NCBI GenBank assembly: GCA_002496485.1
Contig: DAJW01000156.1
Location: forward strand, 1 to 9,879
DNA from: Euryarchaeota archaeon UBA36
Lineage (GTDB): Archaea; Thermoplasmatota; Poseidoniia; Poseidoniales; Thalassarchaeaceae
Direction: 5' to 3'
Length of the DNA: 9,879 nucleotides
A model generated the notes under the pieces. That model was not told the origin of the DNA, ran no database searches, and saw only the letters and a program-made list of their open reading frames with translations. Shown piece by piece: positions 1-5,688 of this stretch. Each line of letters starts with the position of its first letter. The first letter of the stretch is position 1. Made by a program: the position numbers and the translations under genes.

Positions 1-993
1 ACCAATATAGGACATTTCAATTCTAGGTAATGATGATGTTTTGGATGATCGGAGTTCACTATATCTGTCATCTCTTCTTTCCCAGACTGCCTTTATAGCT
101 TCTGTAAGCTCACTAATTTCTGAATCACTATGAATAATTGCTCTGAGATCATGCCCCCCTGATGCAAATAAACATGTGAATAAATGACCGTCGGCAGAAA
201 GTCTTGCTCTTACGCAATCTCCACAAAATGGATTCGATACAGATGAAATGAAACCGATTTCTCCAGAGTCGTCTGAATGTTTCCAATTTCTCGAAACATC
301 ACTTTTTGATTTGGGTTTTACAGGAATTAAATCAAATTCTTTCTGGAGGTTTTTTAGAATATCTTGTGATGGAATTACAGTACTCCTTTCCCATCCATTT
401 GTTCTACCGACATCCATAAATTCGATGAATCTGACTGAAATTCCAGTATTTCTGAAATGATTTACTAATGCTCGAACTTCTGTTTCATTAACCCCTTTTT
501 GAACTACACAATTTATTTTAATCGGATTTAGGCCAGCTTCTTGGGCAGCTTTAATGCCATCTAGAATCGTTTCTACAGATGTTTCTGAATCTGCCATTAA
601 TGAATGAACTTTTGGATTTAAAGCATCGAGACTAACTGTGACTCTATCCAAGCCAGCTAAAGCTAATTGTTCTGCACTATTTCTTAACAAGGATGCATTA
701 GTGGTGAGTGCTATTTCTAGTTGCAAAGTCTTTAGCATTTTAATTAGTTCACTAAGATGGGGGCGAAGAAGAGGCTCTCCGCCTGTAATCCGTACTTTTG
801 TTAATCCGAGTGGTTTACATGCTTTTACAAAATTAAAAATTTCATTAAAAGATAGAAACGCTCTCTTTGGAAGGAATGTATGTTCTTTACCAAATCGCTC
901 CCTAGGCATACAATATCTGCATCTGAAATTACATCTGTCTGTTACGGAAATTCGTAAATCCCGTAAAGGACGTCCCAATTTATCATGCACCAC
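1..993 (-). CDS. moaA: GTP 3',8-cyclase MoaA (radical SAM), 3' end cut by the window edge
   Basis: MoaA converts GTP to 3',8-cH2GTP, the first step of molybdenum-cofactor synthesis, in the cytoplasm. I translated the minus strand by hand; it is open for 331 codons. The N-terminal radical-SAM cluster motif is C21-x3-C25-x2-C28 (TDRCNFRCRYCMP), followed by the SAM-binding GGEP at about 71-74. The C-terminal second-cluster cysteines are C257, C260 and C274, with RARLSADG between them carrying the two GTP-contacting arginines. This cysteine spacing is the family pattern. The last residues in the window are EMSYIG; MoaA usually ends in IGG, so only one or two codons plus the stop should be missing. 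The start is uncertain: GTG at 993 or 990 gives the usual VHDKLGRP opening, and a TTG at 1020 is also in frame; none has a good Shine-Dalgarno site. It is divergent from nfuA, which could supply its Fe-S clusters (inference). Confidence 0.95.
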   Translation of the reverse strand, partial: MVHDKLGRPLRDLRISVTDRCNFRCRYCMPRERFGKEHTFLPKRAFLSFNEIFNFVKACKPLGLTKVRITGGEPLLRPHLSELIKMLKTLQLEIALTTNASLLRNSAEQLALAGLDRVTVSLDALNPKVHSLMADSETSVETILDGIKAAQEAGLNPIKINCVVQKGVNETEVRALVNHFRNTGISVRFIEFMDVGRTNGWERSTVIPSQDILKNLQKEFDLIPVKPKSKSDVSRNWKHSDDSGEIGFISSVSNPFCGDCVRARLSADGHLFTCLFASGGHDLRAIIHSDSEISELTEAIKAVWERRDDRYSELRSSKTSSLPRIEMSYIG

Positions 994-1003
994 AAGACAT
1001 CGG

Positions 1004-1030
1004 CTAGTATTACTAGTCAAGAGTTTGACT
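1004..1030. promoter_or_regulatory. Overlapping inverted repeats in the moaA-nfuA divergent spacer
   Basis: CTAGTA (1004-1009) and TACTAG (1011-1016) form a perfect 6-bp inverted repeat around one base. It overlaps a second one, AGTCAA (1015-1020) and TTGACT (1025-1030), around GAGT. Just to the right are three AGGTGA-like direct copies (1033-1038, 1041-1047, 1052-1057). TGAATAAA (1045-1052) is a TATA-like box about 25 bp before the nfuA ATG, which suggests a leaderless nfuA transcript. The repeats could be an operator acting on both genes; this is inference. If moaA starts at the TTG at 1020, part of the repeat lies in its coding region. Confidence 0.35.
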
Positions 1031-1075
1031 GTAGGTGAACAGGTTGAATAAAGGTGACCTCTGGGATAATACAAT

Positions 1076-1639
1076 ATGATTGAGATCACAACTAAAGCCA
1101 AGGAGATGTTGAGTCAATTTAAAGAAAACTCTGAGATAGAAGGTCAGGTTTCTCTCAAAATAGAGATAATTGGAAGGAGCTCTAAAGGATTTCAATATGA
1201 TTTACAATTAATTGATCAAGAAGATGCTGAAGAGGACGATATTAAATTGGATGTAGAAAATTTTTCAATTCTATTAGGCTCAAGAAGCGCCCCCTATCTT
1301 GAAGGTACGACTTTAGACTATAAAGAAACTTTAATGGGAGGAGGTTTTAGTTTTGATAATCCAAATCCTCTTTGGCTGGATGATTTATCTATAGCTGTGG
1401 CCGAAGTTATTGAAGATCAAGTGAATCCAGTAGTAGCCACTCACGGAGGGCATGTAGATTTAGTAGGGATTGATGATGGAAAGGCATTGATTGCTTTTGG
1501 TGGTGGATGTCAAGGCTGTGGAATGGTTGATGTAACACTAAAGCAGGGAGTAGAAGTAATGATTACAGATAATGTCCCTGGAGTTACCGAGGTTGTAGAT
1601 GTTACCAATCATGAAGAAGGAACCAATCCATTTTACTAA
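1076..1639 (+). CDS. nfuA: Fe-S cluster carrier NfuA (degenerate A-type domain plus NifU C-terminal domain)
   Basis: This 187-aa protein is close to the length of E. coli NfuA (about 190 aa). Residues 1-95 look like an A-type (IscA/ErpA) scaffold domain, but the three cysteines that bind a cluster in true A-type proteins are absent, as in NfuA. Residues 105-175 are the NifU C-terminal domain. It has HGGHVDLV at 123-130 and the cluster-binding C145-x2-C148 in GGGCQGCGM. The tail TNHEEGTNPFY resembles the E. coli tail. The protein holds a bridging [4Fe-4S] cluster as a dimer and hands it to target enzymes. The ATG at 1076 has a TATA-like box about 25 bp upstream and no Shine-Dalgarno site. The stop TAA (1637-1639) directly abuts the stop of the opposing PAC2 gene. 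Full-length NfuA is typical of Proteobacteria, so a bacterial origin is possible (inference). Confidence 0.93.
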   Translation: MIEITTKAKEMLSQFKENSEIEGQVSLKIEIIGRSSKGFQYDLQLIDQEDAEEDDIKLDVENFSILLGSRSAPYLEGTTLDYKETLMGGGFSFDNPNPLWLDDLSIAVAEVIEDQVNPVVATHGGHVDLVGIDDGKALIAFGGGCQGCGMVDVTLKQGVEVMITDNVPGVTEVVDVTNHEEGTNPFY

Positions 1640-2410
1640 TTAATATACCATTCTAACATCATCATCATCTTCTTCAAATTCGGGTGCGGGTAGTGCAGTT
1701 GATTTCGCTCTCTCAAATGCTTCTCGTACTCTTTCTTCAATATTCTTTGCATCTTCTAGAAGTCCTTTTACTGGAATTGCGATACCGGTCAGTTCACTTA
1801 GTCCTTCTATAGCAATCAACGCCGCTCTGGCATCTGGATACATCGGGTTACACTCAGCCAATAATGCTGTAATATCGAGTCCTCGTCTTTCTCCTTCGGC
1901 GATTAAATATCCAGCGATTCCGGCAACAACTCCTTGTTGAATTCTTTGAATTTTAGAATTATCAAGCTTATCTCTCCCTTCAACTGTAGATGAAACCCCC
2001 CATAATTCACTTTCTTCTTTAATCCCTAAATCATTACTAACTACTCCATCGATTACTATTAATCTATCAAACTCTCCTTTAGTAAACCAATCAAGAACGG
2101 TGTTTGCAAATGAAATGTCGTGCTCTGATGGAAATTGTATTTCTGCCGTAAAAACACCTAAAGATTTGCCTTGATAAACACGTACAGGGTGTTTAGGGAC
2201 TGAATCGTGAATTAGTGCAATAGCTGGAAAATTTGGATGTAGTACTGTTCCCATTGGATTCAGTTCCATGGATTTGATTAGATGAGAAGTTGCTATCACA
2301 CCTACTGAACCCGTAGTTGAAAACCCACAGATTGCAATTCCTCCTAGTCCAGAGGGGTCTGCTTTAGTGTGGAGTACTAGAGGATACCCGGAGTTGGAAT
2401 CTGAGGTCAT
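1640..2410 (-). CDS. PAC2-family protein, proteasome assembly chaperone-like (copy 1)
   Basis: This 256-aa protein belongs to the PAC2 family, whose archaeal members PbaA/PbaB bind 20S proteasome alpha rings. Family features are the early glycine-rich strand-helix ICGFSTTGSVGVIATSHLI (27-45), VRVYQG (about 76-81), EIQFPSE (90-96), GVVAGIAGYLIAEGERRGLD (160-179) and PDARAAL (192-198). A charged helix (about 218-236) then leads into an acidic tail, EEDDDDVRMVY. The tail ends hydrophobic-Tyr with nothing after it, so it is only a near match to the HbYX proteasome-docking motif. The frame is open up to an ATG at 2503. I chose the ATG at 2410 because PAC2 homology starts soon after it and GAGGA lies 6 nt upstream. 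It converges with nfuA with no gap and is a paralog of the gene at 6912-7715. The exact role (assembly chaperone or other) is inferred. Confidence 0.85.
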   Translation of the reverse strand: MTSDSNSGYPLVLHTKADPSGLGGIAICGFSTTGSVGVIATSHLIKSMELNPMGTVLHPNFPAIALIHDSVPKHPVRVYQGKSLGVFTAEIQFPSEHDISFANTVLDWFTKGEFDRLIVIDGVVSNDLGIKEESELWGVSSTVEGRDKLDNSKIQRIQQGVVAGIAGYLIAEGERRGLDITALLAECNPMYPDARAALIAIEGLSELTGIAIPVKGLLEDAKNIEERVREAFERAKSTALPAPEFEEDDDDVRMVY

Positions 2411-2490
2411 ATGTATTCCTCTAGGGGTGGTGTTTTCAATATCACGGAGTTTTAATTTGAAAAATGACCCATTGGATAAAAATATGCTGA

Positions 2491-2500
2491 TAAATAAATA
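2491..2500 (+). promoter_or_regulatory. TATA-like box before the 184-aa gene
   Basis: TAAATAAATA is centred about 21 bp before the ATG at 2516. That distance fits an archaeal TATA box driving a leaderless or nearly leaderless transcript, and no Shine-Dalgarno site precedes the ATG. The region is AT-rich, so chance is possible. Confidence 0.4.
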
Positions 2501-2515
2501 CATTCTCCCACAGAC

Positions 2516-3070
2516 ATGGTTTCTAAGTCTCCAAAGAATATTGGTAAGCTCTACTTGATACTCGGAACTAATGAAATAAAGCTGTCAGAGTTTACTAAAG
2601 AAGCTAATGATAGATGGTTAAGAATTACTAATCAGGATACATGGTCTTCAACTCTATCTAGAGTTAGAATTGCCAGGCAGGAAGCTATTGAATATACATT
2701 ACAAGCAGTTAGAAGTAGCGGATTTCCTGATAGAGGTTCAGTTTTTGCGAAAATGCTAGAGTCAAATAATATTACGAATAGATCTGATGTAATATTGGCC
2801 GCTATTCAGTACCTGAGATCTGTAGAAAAGGAGATTAATACACCTACTAAAGAAATCAGAAATTTAATTATTGAGACTGGGATTTGGAAAAAAAAGGAAG
2901 TACAAAAATGGAATTTTCCTCTTTGTATTTCTAGAATGCTAATAAGTAAAACAAAAGGGATTAACAGGGATCCACTGTTAGAATATCCAAGAAGGAAAAA
3001 TGACTATGGATATGTGGTTCTTACTGAGGCAGGAAGAGATTATCTAGACAAAATATCATTGGAGAAGTGA
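2516..3070 (+). CDS. Unrecognised 184-aa protein, possible C-terminal winged helix
   Basis: I do not recognise this family. The protein is soluble-looking, Lys/Arg- and Ile-rich, with no signal peptide or membrane segment. Residues 40-70 and 95-120 look helical (VRIARQEAIEYTLQAVRSSG; NTPTKEIRNLIIETG). The end, YGYVVLTEAGRDYLDKI (about 164-180), resembles the wing and last helix of winged-helix DNA-binding domains. DNA binding is therefore a guess, not a call. The single cysteine lies near 137. The ATG at 2516 is the only reasonable start, with a TATA-like box about 21 bp upstream. Its stop (3068-3070) lies 4 bp before the pentapeptide gene, whose GGAG ribosome site (3061-3064) is inside this reading frame, so the two are almost certainly co-transcribed and probably translationally coupled. 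It is divergent from the first PAC2 gene across about 105 bp. Confidence 0.75.
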   Translation: MVSKSPKNIGKLYLILGTNEIKLSEFTKEANDRWLRITNQDTWSSTLSRVRIARQEAIEYTLQAVRSSGFPDRGSVFAKMLESNNITNRSDVILAAIQYLRSVEKEINTPTKEIRNLIIETGIWKKKEVQKWNFPLCISRMLISKTKGINRDPLLEYPRRKNDYGYVVLTEAGRDYLDKISLEK

Positions 3071-3074
3071 GCGT

Positions 3075-3458
3075 GTGGAAAGAAAAGATTGGTCGTACAC
3101 ATCTCATATAGGAGAAGATTTGCGAGGGGTTGATTTGTCGGGAGCTGATTTACGAAGGGCTATATTTGATAGAGCTAATTTGGAAGGCGCTGATCTTTCG
3201 GGAGCTGATTTACGAAATGCATCGTTCAGGGAAGCGAATCTTATGAAGGCTGCATTAGATGGTGCAGATCTCAGAAATACGAGATTCATTAAAGCCAGAT
3301 TGGGACTTTCTAACCTTCAAGGTGCAATAATGAATAATGCTGATTTAAGAGGCATTAGAGGGAAATATGCGGTTTGGAGAGATGCTAATTGGTGGGATGC
3401 AATTATTGATGACTCATTAAAGAGATCACTAGAAAAGAAGTGGCCCAAAAAGGAATAA
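3075..3458 (+). CDS. Pentapeptide-repeat protein, 127 aa
   Basis: From about residue 16 to 95 the protein is an unbroken run of some 16 pentapeptides of the A(D/N)LxX type (for example LSGAD, LRRAI, FDRAN, LEGAD). Position i is Leu, Phe or Met and the residue before it is usually Asp or Asn. Known pentapeptide proteins fold as a right-handed square beta-helix with 20 residues per turn, so this predicts about four turns. A Trp-rich segment (YAVWRDANWWDAI, about 98-110) and a basic tail (KRSLEKKWPKKE) follow. There is no signal peptide, so it is probably cytoplasmic. Some family members mimic DNA and bind gyrase, but nothing here shows that role. The start is the GTG at 3075, with GGAG at 3061-3064 about 10 nt upstream, inside the preceding gene. 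It converges with the hotdog gene with a 2-bp gap. Confidence 0.9.
   Translation: MERKDWSYTSHIGEDLRGVDLSGADLRRAIFDRANLEGADLSGADLRNASFREANLMKAALDGADLRNTRFIKARLGLSNLQGAIMNNADLRGIRGKYAVWRDANWWDAIIDDSLKRSLEKKWPKKE
3138..3216 (+). repeat. 19-bp direct repeat, 60-bp period, inside the pentapeptide gene
   Basis: TCGGGAGCTGATTTACGAA occurs identically at 3138-3156 and 3198-3216. The 60-bp offset is 20 codons, exactly one turn of the predicted beta-helix. It encodes SGADLR in both copies. Perfect nucleotide identity, including third bases, suggests a fairly recent internal duplication of one turn. Confidence 0.9.
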
Positions 3459-3460
3459 GT

Positions 3461-3871
3461 TTACATCATTTTTGAGAGTGAATTACGCATCCAATCAGGA
3501 ACTGTAATTTTAGAAGTTGGATTAGACATCTTGGTACAAACTGTGACTTGTTCAGCAGTCCAGCAGATGGTGTCTTCTTGGTTTCTGAATTCATATTTCC
3601 ATGTTATCGAAGTATTGCCAATTTTTGTAATTGAAATACTACATGTTACTGTATCTCCATAAGACAGTGGATGATGAAATTGAGCTTGACTATGTATAAG
3701 TGGGAATGCGATATTCTTTTCATAAAGTATTGAATTATAATGCATTCCACAAGAAAATTCCCATGATTCTTCGTAAAATCTATGAGCTAAGTCCCAGAAT
3801 TGGGGATAATATACAATCTTTGCCTGATCAACTAATGCAAAGTCTATACGCCTTGTTGAAGTAAATGTCAT
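3461..3871 (-). CDS. Hotdog-fold acyl-CoA thioesterase (4HBT/YbgC-like)
   Basis: The 136-aa length is normal for a single-domain 4-hydroxybenzoyl-CoA thioesterase-like protein. The N-terminal strand RRIDFALVDQAKIVYYPQFW (7-26) matches the family pattern in which an Asp precedes the active-site turn. D15 aligns with the catalytic Asp of 4HBT enzymes. The long helix YPQFWDLAHRFYEES follows, then the central strands FHHPLSYGDTVTCSISITKIGNTSITWKYEF, here with the usual L-x-Y-G-D-x-V element. It would hydrolyse a small-molecule or acyl-CoA thioester in the cytoplasm; the substrate cannot be told from sequence. The ATG at 3871 has no Shine-Dalgarno site, but AATAAATTA-like sequence (about 3906-3914) is a candidate TATA box squeezed against the 3' end of the tRNA. 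It converges with the pentapeptide gene, 2 bp apart. Confidence 0.88.
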   Translation of the reverse strand: MTFTSTRRIDFALVDQAKIVYYPQFWDLAHRFYEESWEFSCGMHYNSILYEKNIAFPLIHSQAQFHHPLSYGDTVTCSISITKIGNTSITWKYEFRNQEDTICWTAEQVTVCTKMSNPTSKITVPDWMRNSLSKMM

Positions 3872-3920
3872 AAGTATGCGAGATAGTTATTATCCTTCAA
3901 TATAACTAATTTATTATTAT

Positions 3921-3996
3921 TGGCGGACCCACCGCGATTCGAACACGGGTTACAAGCTCCGCAAGCTCGTGTGATATCCAACTACACTATGGGTCC
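3921..3996 (-). tRNA. tRNA-Arg, anticodon GCG, CCA encoded
   Basis: The 76-nt minus-strand sequence folds as a full cloverleaf. The acceptor GGACCCA pairs with TGGGTCC (7 bp), with discriminator G and encoded CCA (3921-3923). The D stem is GTG/CAC with a loop holding GG and A20, an Arg identity base. The anticodon stem is CGAGC/GCTTG with loop TTGCGGA. A 4-nt variable loop precedes the T stem CCGTG/CGCGG with loop TTCGAAT. Anticodon G34-C35-G36 reads CGC and CGU. Archaea use GCG here, while bacteria normally use ACG (inosine), so this gene supports an archaeal source. GAGATTAAGC (revcomp of 4021-4030) sits about 28 bp upstream, the right distance for a weak archaeal box A. No intron is present. 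Confidence 0.97.
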
Positions 3997-4038
3997 ACTA
4001 ACATTCCACCGGAGTTCTAGGCTTAATCTCAGCGGTGA

Positions 4039-4461
4039 CTATGATACAGTAAGAGGTAGGATTGTTTTCCATCTTGGTTCAGCCAACTTCTTAGAGTTAG
4101 GACCATCTCTGATATTCTTGGTTCTATGAGTTAGAACCCCATGCATCCCATTCACAGAGAATTTGACTCTTAATTCCAACATTCTATCCCTTTCAGCAAC
4201 TTGGAATTGTTCATCATCTAAATCGATACTAGTTGGATGATTATCCTCACCATTGTTTTGAATGACTACAGATTTGTCAGAAAGTGTTGCTCTGGGGGCG
4301 AAATCAAAATCCTGAGGGTCTTTCATCCATACATTAACATCAATCACTAGCTTATCCTTGACTGATACTTTTGATATCTCGATAGACTTTACCACAACCC
4401 GCCCAACATCTGTTGCTTGAAAATTCTTCTCCCTAGAAATCAGATTAACTACTGACTTCAC
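4039..4461 (-). CDS. Unrecognised 140-aa protein overlapping the PKD lipoprotein gene
   Basis: I recognise no family. Predicted strands dominate, for example VGRVVVKSIEISKV (about 19-32), KLVIDVNVWM (37-46) and RMLELRVKFSV (about 93-103), so a beta-sandwich is likely. There is no signal peptide, lipobox, membrane segment or cysteine. The start is a GTG at 4461, 17 bp inside the end of the upstream lipoprotein gene and in another frame. No clear Shine-Dalgarno site precedes it, so translational coupling is likely. Being beta-rich like its neighbour yet lacking an export signal is odd: it could be a cytoplasmic partner, or a domain of the lipoprotein separated by a frameshift. The stop lies about 42 bp before tRNA-Arg on the same strand, so read-through into the tRNA is possible. 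Confidence 0.65.
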   Translation of the reverse strand: MKSVVNLISREKNFQATDVGRVVVKSIEISKVSVKDKLVIDVNVWMKDPQDFDFAPRATLSDKSVVIQNNGEDNHPTSIDLDDEQFQVAERDRMLELRVKFSVNGMHGVLTHRTKNIRDGPNSKKLAEPRWKTILPLTVS

Positions 4462-5629
4462 TGATTCTTAAAGTCAATCTTGTAAGTACCACATTTAATT
4501 GCCAATCATTGCCTTGGTCAGGATCAATTTCGTCTATTGGAATATCGGGATCGCATTCTACTGCAGTTACTGTCCATTTCCAATTTCCTTGACCAAATCT
4601 TTCTCCGGGCTCATTGAGTAAAGAATCTTCTAATTCTGTAGCGGAGGATGCTGAAACTGTGTATCCTGATTCAGGGATATTGTTCATGTCACCTTTCTCT
4701 ATTTGTGCGCTGGCATTTTTGGTAATATTTTCATGCACTGTAATTACAGTACTACTCCACCCCGATTCAGGGATATTAATACCTAGAGAAAAATTATCTT
4801 CTGGAAGAAATATATCTCTTGCTAATGTTAATGTTGCTGTAAACTCAATAATTCTGGAGTTTGGTCCAGGGATATGTTCTATAATCTCACTTTCTTCCTC
4901 TTCTAGATATCCATTCCAATCAAATTCGATAATTTCTTCTTCCCATACAACTCTGAAATTTCTAGATATTACTCTTATAGACCAGATTAAAATTGATGAG
5001 GCGCCATTATCATCAACTACCGTTAATGCTCCAGAATGATTTCCCACATCAATTAATATGATTTCTGTTACAGGCCCCTCTGAATTTTTATCATTTGTTG
5101 GGTCACCATCGCCATCATCATCTACATTTATATCAAAATCCCAGAAATGCTCTATTGGCGCTCCTTCAGGATCAAAAGAGTCGGTCGCATCCAATATTGC
5201 TGATTCCCCAGTTTTAATATAATCTGGAATTTCTATTTCTATCTGAGGTGGAGAATTAACGAAAATTCTTAATGTTGTTGAGTCACTAGCTCCTTCGTCA
5301 TTAACTACAGTTACTTCTACTTCAAAAGTTCCAGCCTGAATGTAAATATGATTTACAATACCTTGTTTTGTTATCTTTGTATTCCCATCACCAAAATTCC
5401 AGCGAAATTCATCAATTATAGTAGGTTCTGGGGTAGTAGATGTCCTGGCATCAAAGTTTACCGATTCTCCTGCATTGATTATCTCTCGATCAGCGACCAT
5501 ATTGGAATTAGGATTTCCGGGACCCATACCACTACACCCTGAAAGTATAGTAGAAAGTAATAAAATCCCTATACAAAAAAAAGTTCTAAGGTCTGTCTTC
5601 ACAACAGCTAGTAAAGCACTTTCACTCAT
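4445..5629 (-). CDS. Surface lipoprotein with PKD domains, 394 aa
   Basis: The N-terminus has a basic stretch (K11, R15), a hydrophobic core FFCIGILLLSTIL (17-29) and a lipobox LSGC with C32 as the lipidation site, so the mature protein should be anchored outside the cytoplasmic membrane. A first PKD-type domain spans about 44-125, with RWNFGDG at 76-82 and a GTFEVEVTVVNDEGAS strand pair. A second spans about 128-222, with HFWDFD at 161-166 interrupted by a calcium-loop-like acidic insert NVDDDGDGDPTND (168-180). Residues 225-394 are a further beta-rich region of unknown type. It includes two IPESG copies (286-290, 318-322) and many acidic residues. PKD domains usually mediate binding at the cell surface; the ligand is unknown. 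The ATG at 5629 places the signal peptide correctly. The gene is 59 bp downstream of the nuclease gene and overlaps the next gene by 17 bp. Confidence 0.88.
   Translation of the reverse strand: MSESALLAVVKTDLRTFFCIGILLLSTILSGCSGMGPGNPNSNMVADREIINAGESVNFDARTSTTPEPTIIDEFRWNFGDGNTKITKQGIVNHIYIQAGTFEVEVTVVNDEGASDSTTLRIFVNSPPQIEIEIPDYIKTGESAILDATDSFDPEGAPIEHFWDFDINVDDDGDGDPTNDKNSEGPVTEIILIDVGNHSGALTVVDDNGASSILIWSIRVISRNFRVVWEEEIIEFDWNGYLEEEESEIIEHIPGPNSRIIEFTATLTLARDIFLPEDNFSLGINIPESGWSSTVITVHENITKNASAQIEKGDMNNIPESGYTVSASSATELEDSLLNEPGERFGQGNWKWTVTAVECDPDIPIDEIDPDQGNDWQLNVVLTRLTLRISEVSS
4668..4777 (-). repeat. 14-bp direct repeat within the lipoprotein gene
   Basis: GATTCAGGGATATT occurs at 4668-4681 and 4764-4777, 96 bp (32 codons) apart and in the same frame. 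Both copies encode IPES on the minus strand, each followed by Gly and an aromatic residue. It may mark a duplicated beta-hairpin in the C-terminal region, but flanking sequence is not obviously alike. Confidence 0.6.
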
Positions 5630-5651
5630 ATGTATGTTGGAAGAATAGTTG

Positions 5652-5678
5652 AAAAAACTGCAAATTTAATATTAAAAA
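5652..5678 (-). terminator. T-tracts after the nuclease gene, candidate archaeal terminator
   Basis: Reading the minus strand after the nuclease stop codon, there is a T5 run (5674-5678) and then a T6 run (5652-5657) within 40 bp. Archaeal RNA polymerase can terminate on such U-tracts without a hairpin. The same AT-rich stretch holds the candidate lipoprotein promoter, so the assignment is tentative. Confidence 0.4.
5665..5676 (-). promoter_or_regulatory. Palindromic TATA-like element before the lipoprotein gene
   Basis: TTTAATATTAAA is a perfect 12-bp palindrome centred about 41 bp before the lipoprotein ATG. As a TATA box it would place the transcript start about 15 nt before the ATG. No Shine-Dalgarno site lies in that leader. 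Confidence 0.4.
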
Positions 5679-5688
5679 TAGTTCTTCA

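Noticed and set aside
248..1051. Plus-strand open frames across the first kilobase
   Set aside because: They are antisense to moaA, whose minus-strand reading has all conserved motifs. Their own translations look like nothing coherent.
2411..2503. In-frame 31-residue extension of PAC2 copy 1 to an ATG at 2503
   Set aside because: It does not resemble PAC2 sequence, and the ATG at 2410 has GAGGA 6 nt upstream. The region is better explained as a divergent promoter.
3104..3289. Minus-strand frame opposite the pentapeptide gene with a repetitive translation
   Set aside because: The repetition is the mirror image of the pentapeptide codons; there is no independent coding evidence.
3907..3920. 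TTATTATTAT microsatellite after the tRNA as a terminator or repeat element
   Set aside because: It is short. On the tRNA strand it reads ATAATAATAA, not a U-tract, and is better seen as AT-rich promoter sequence for the hotdog gene.
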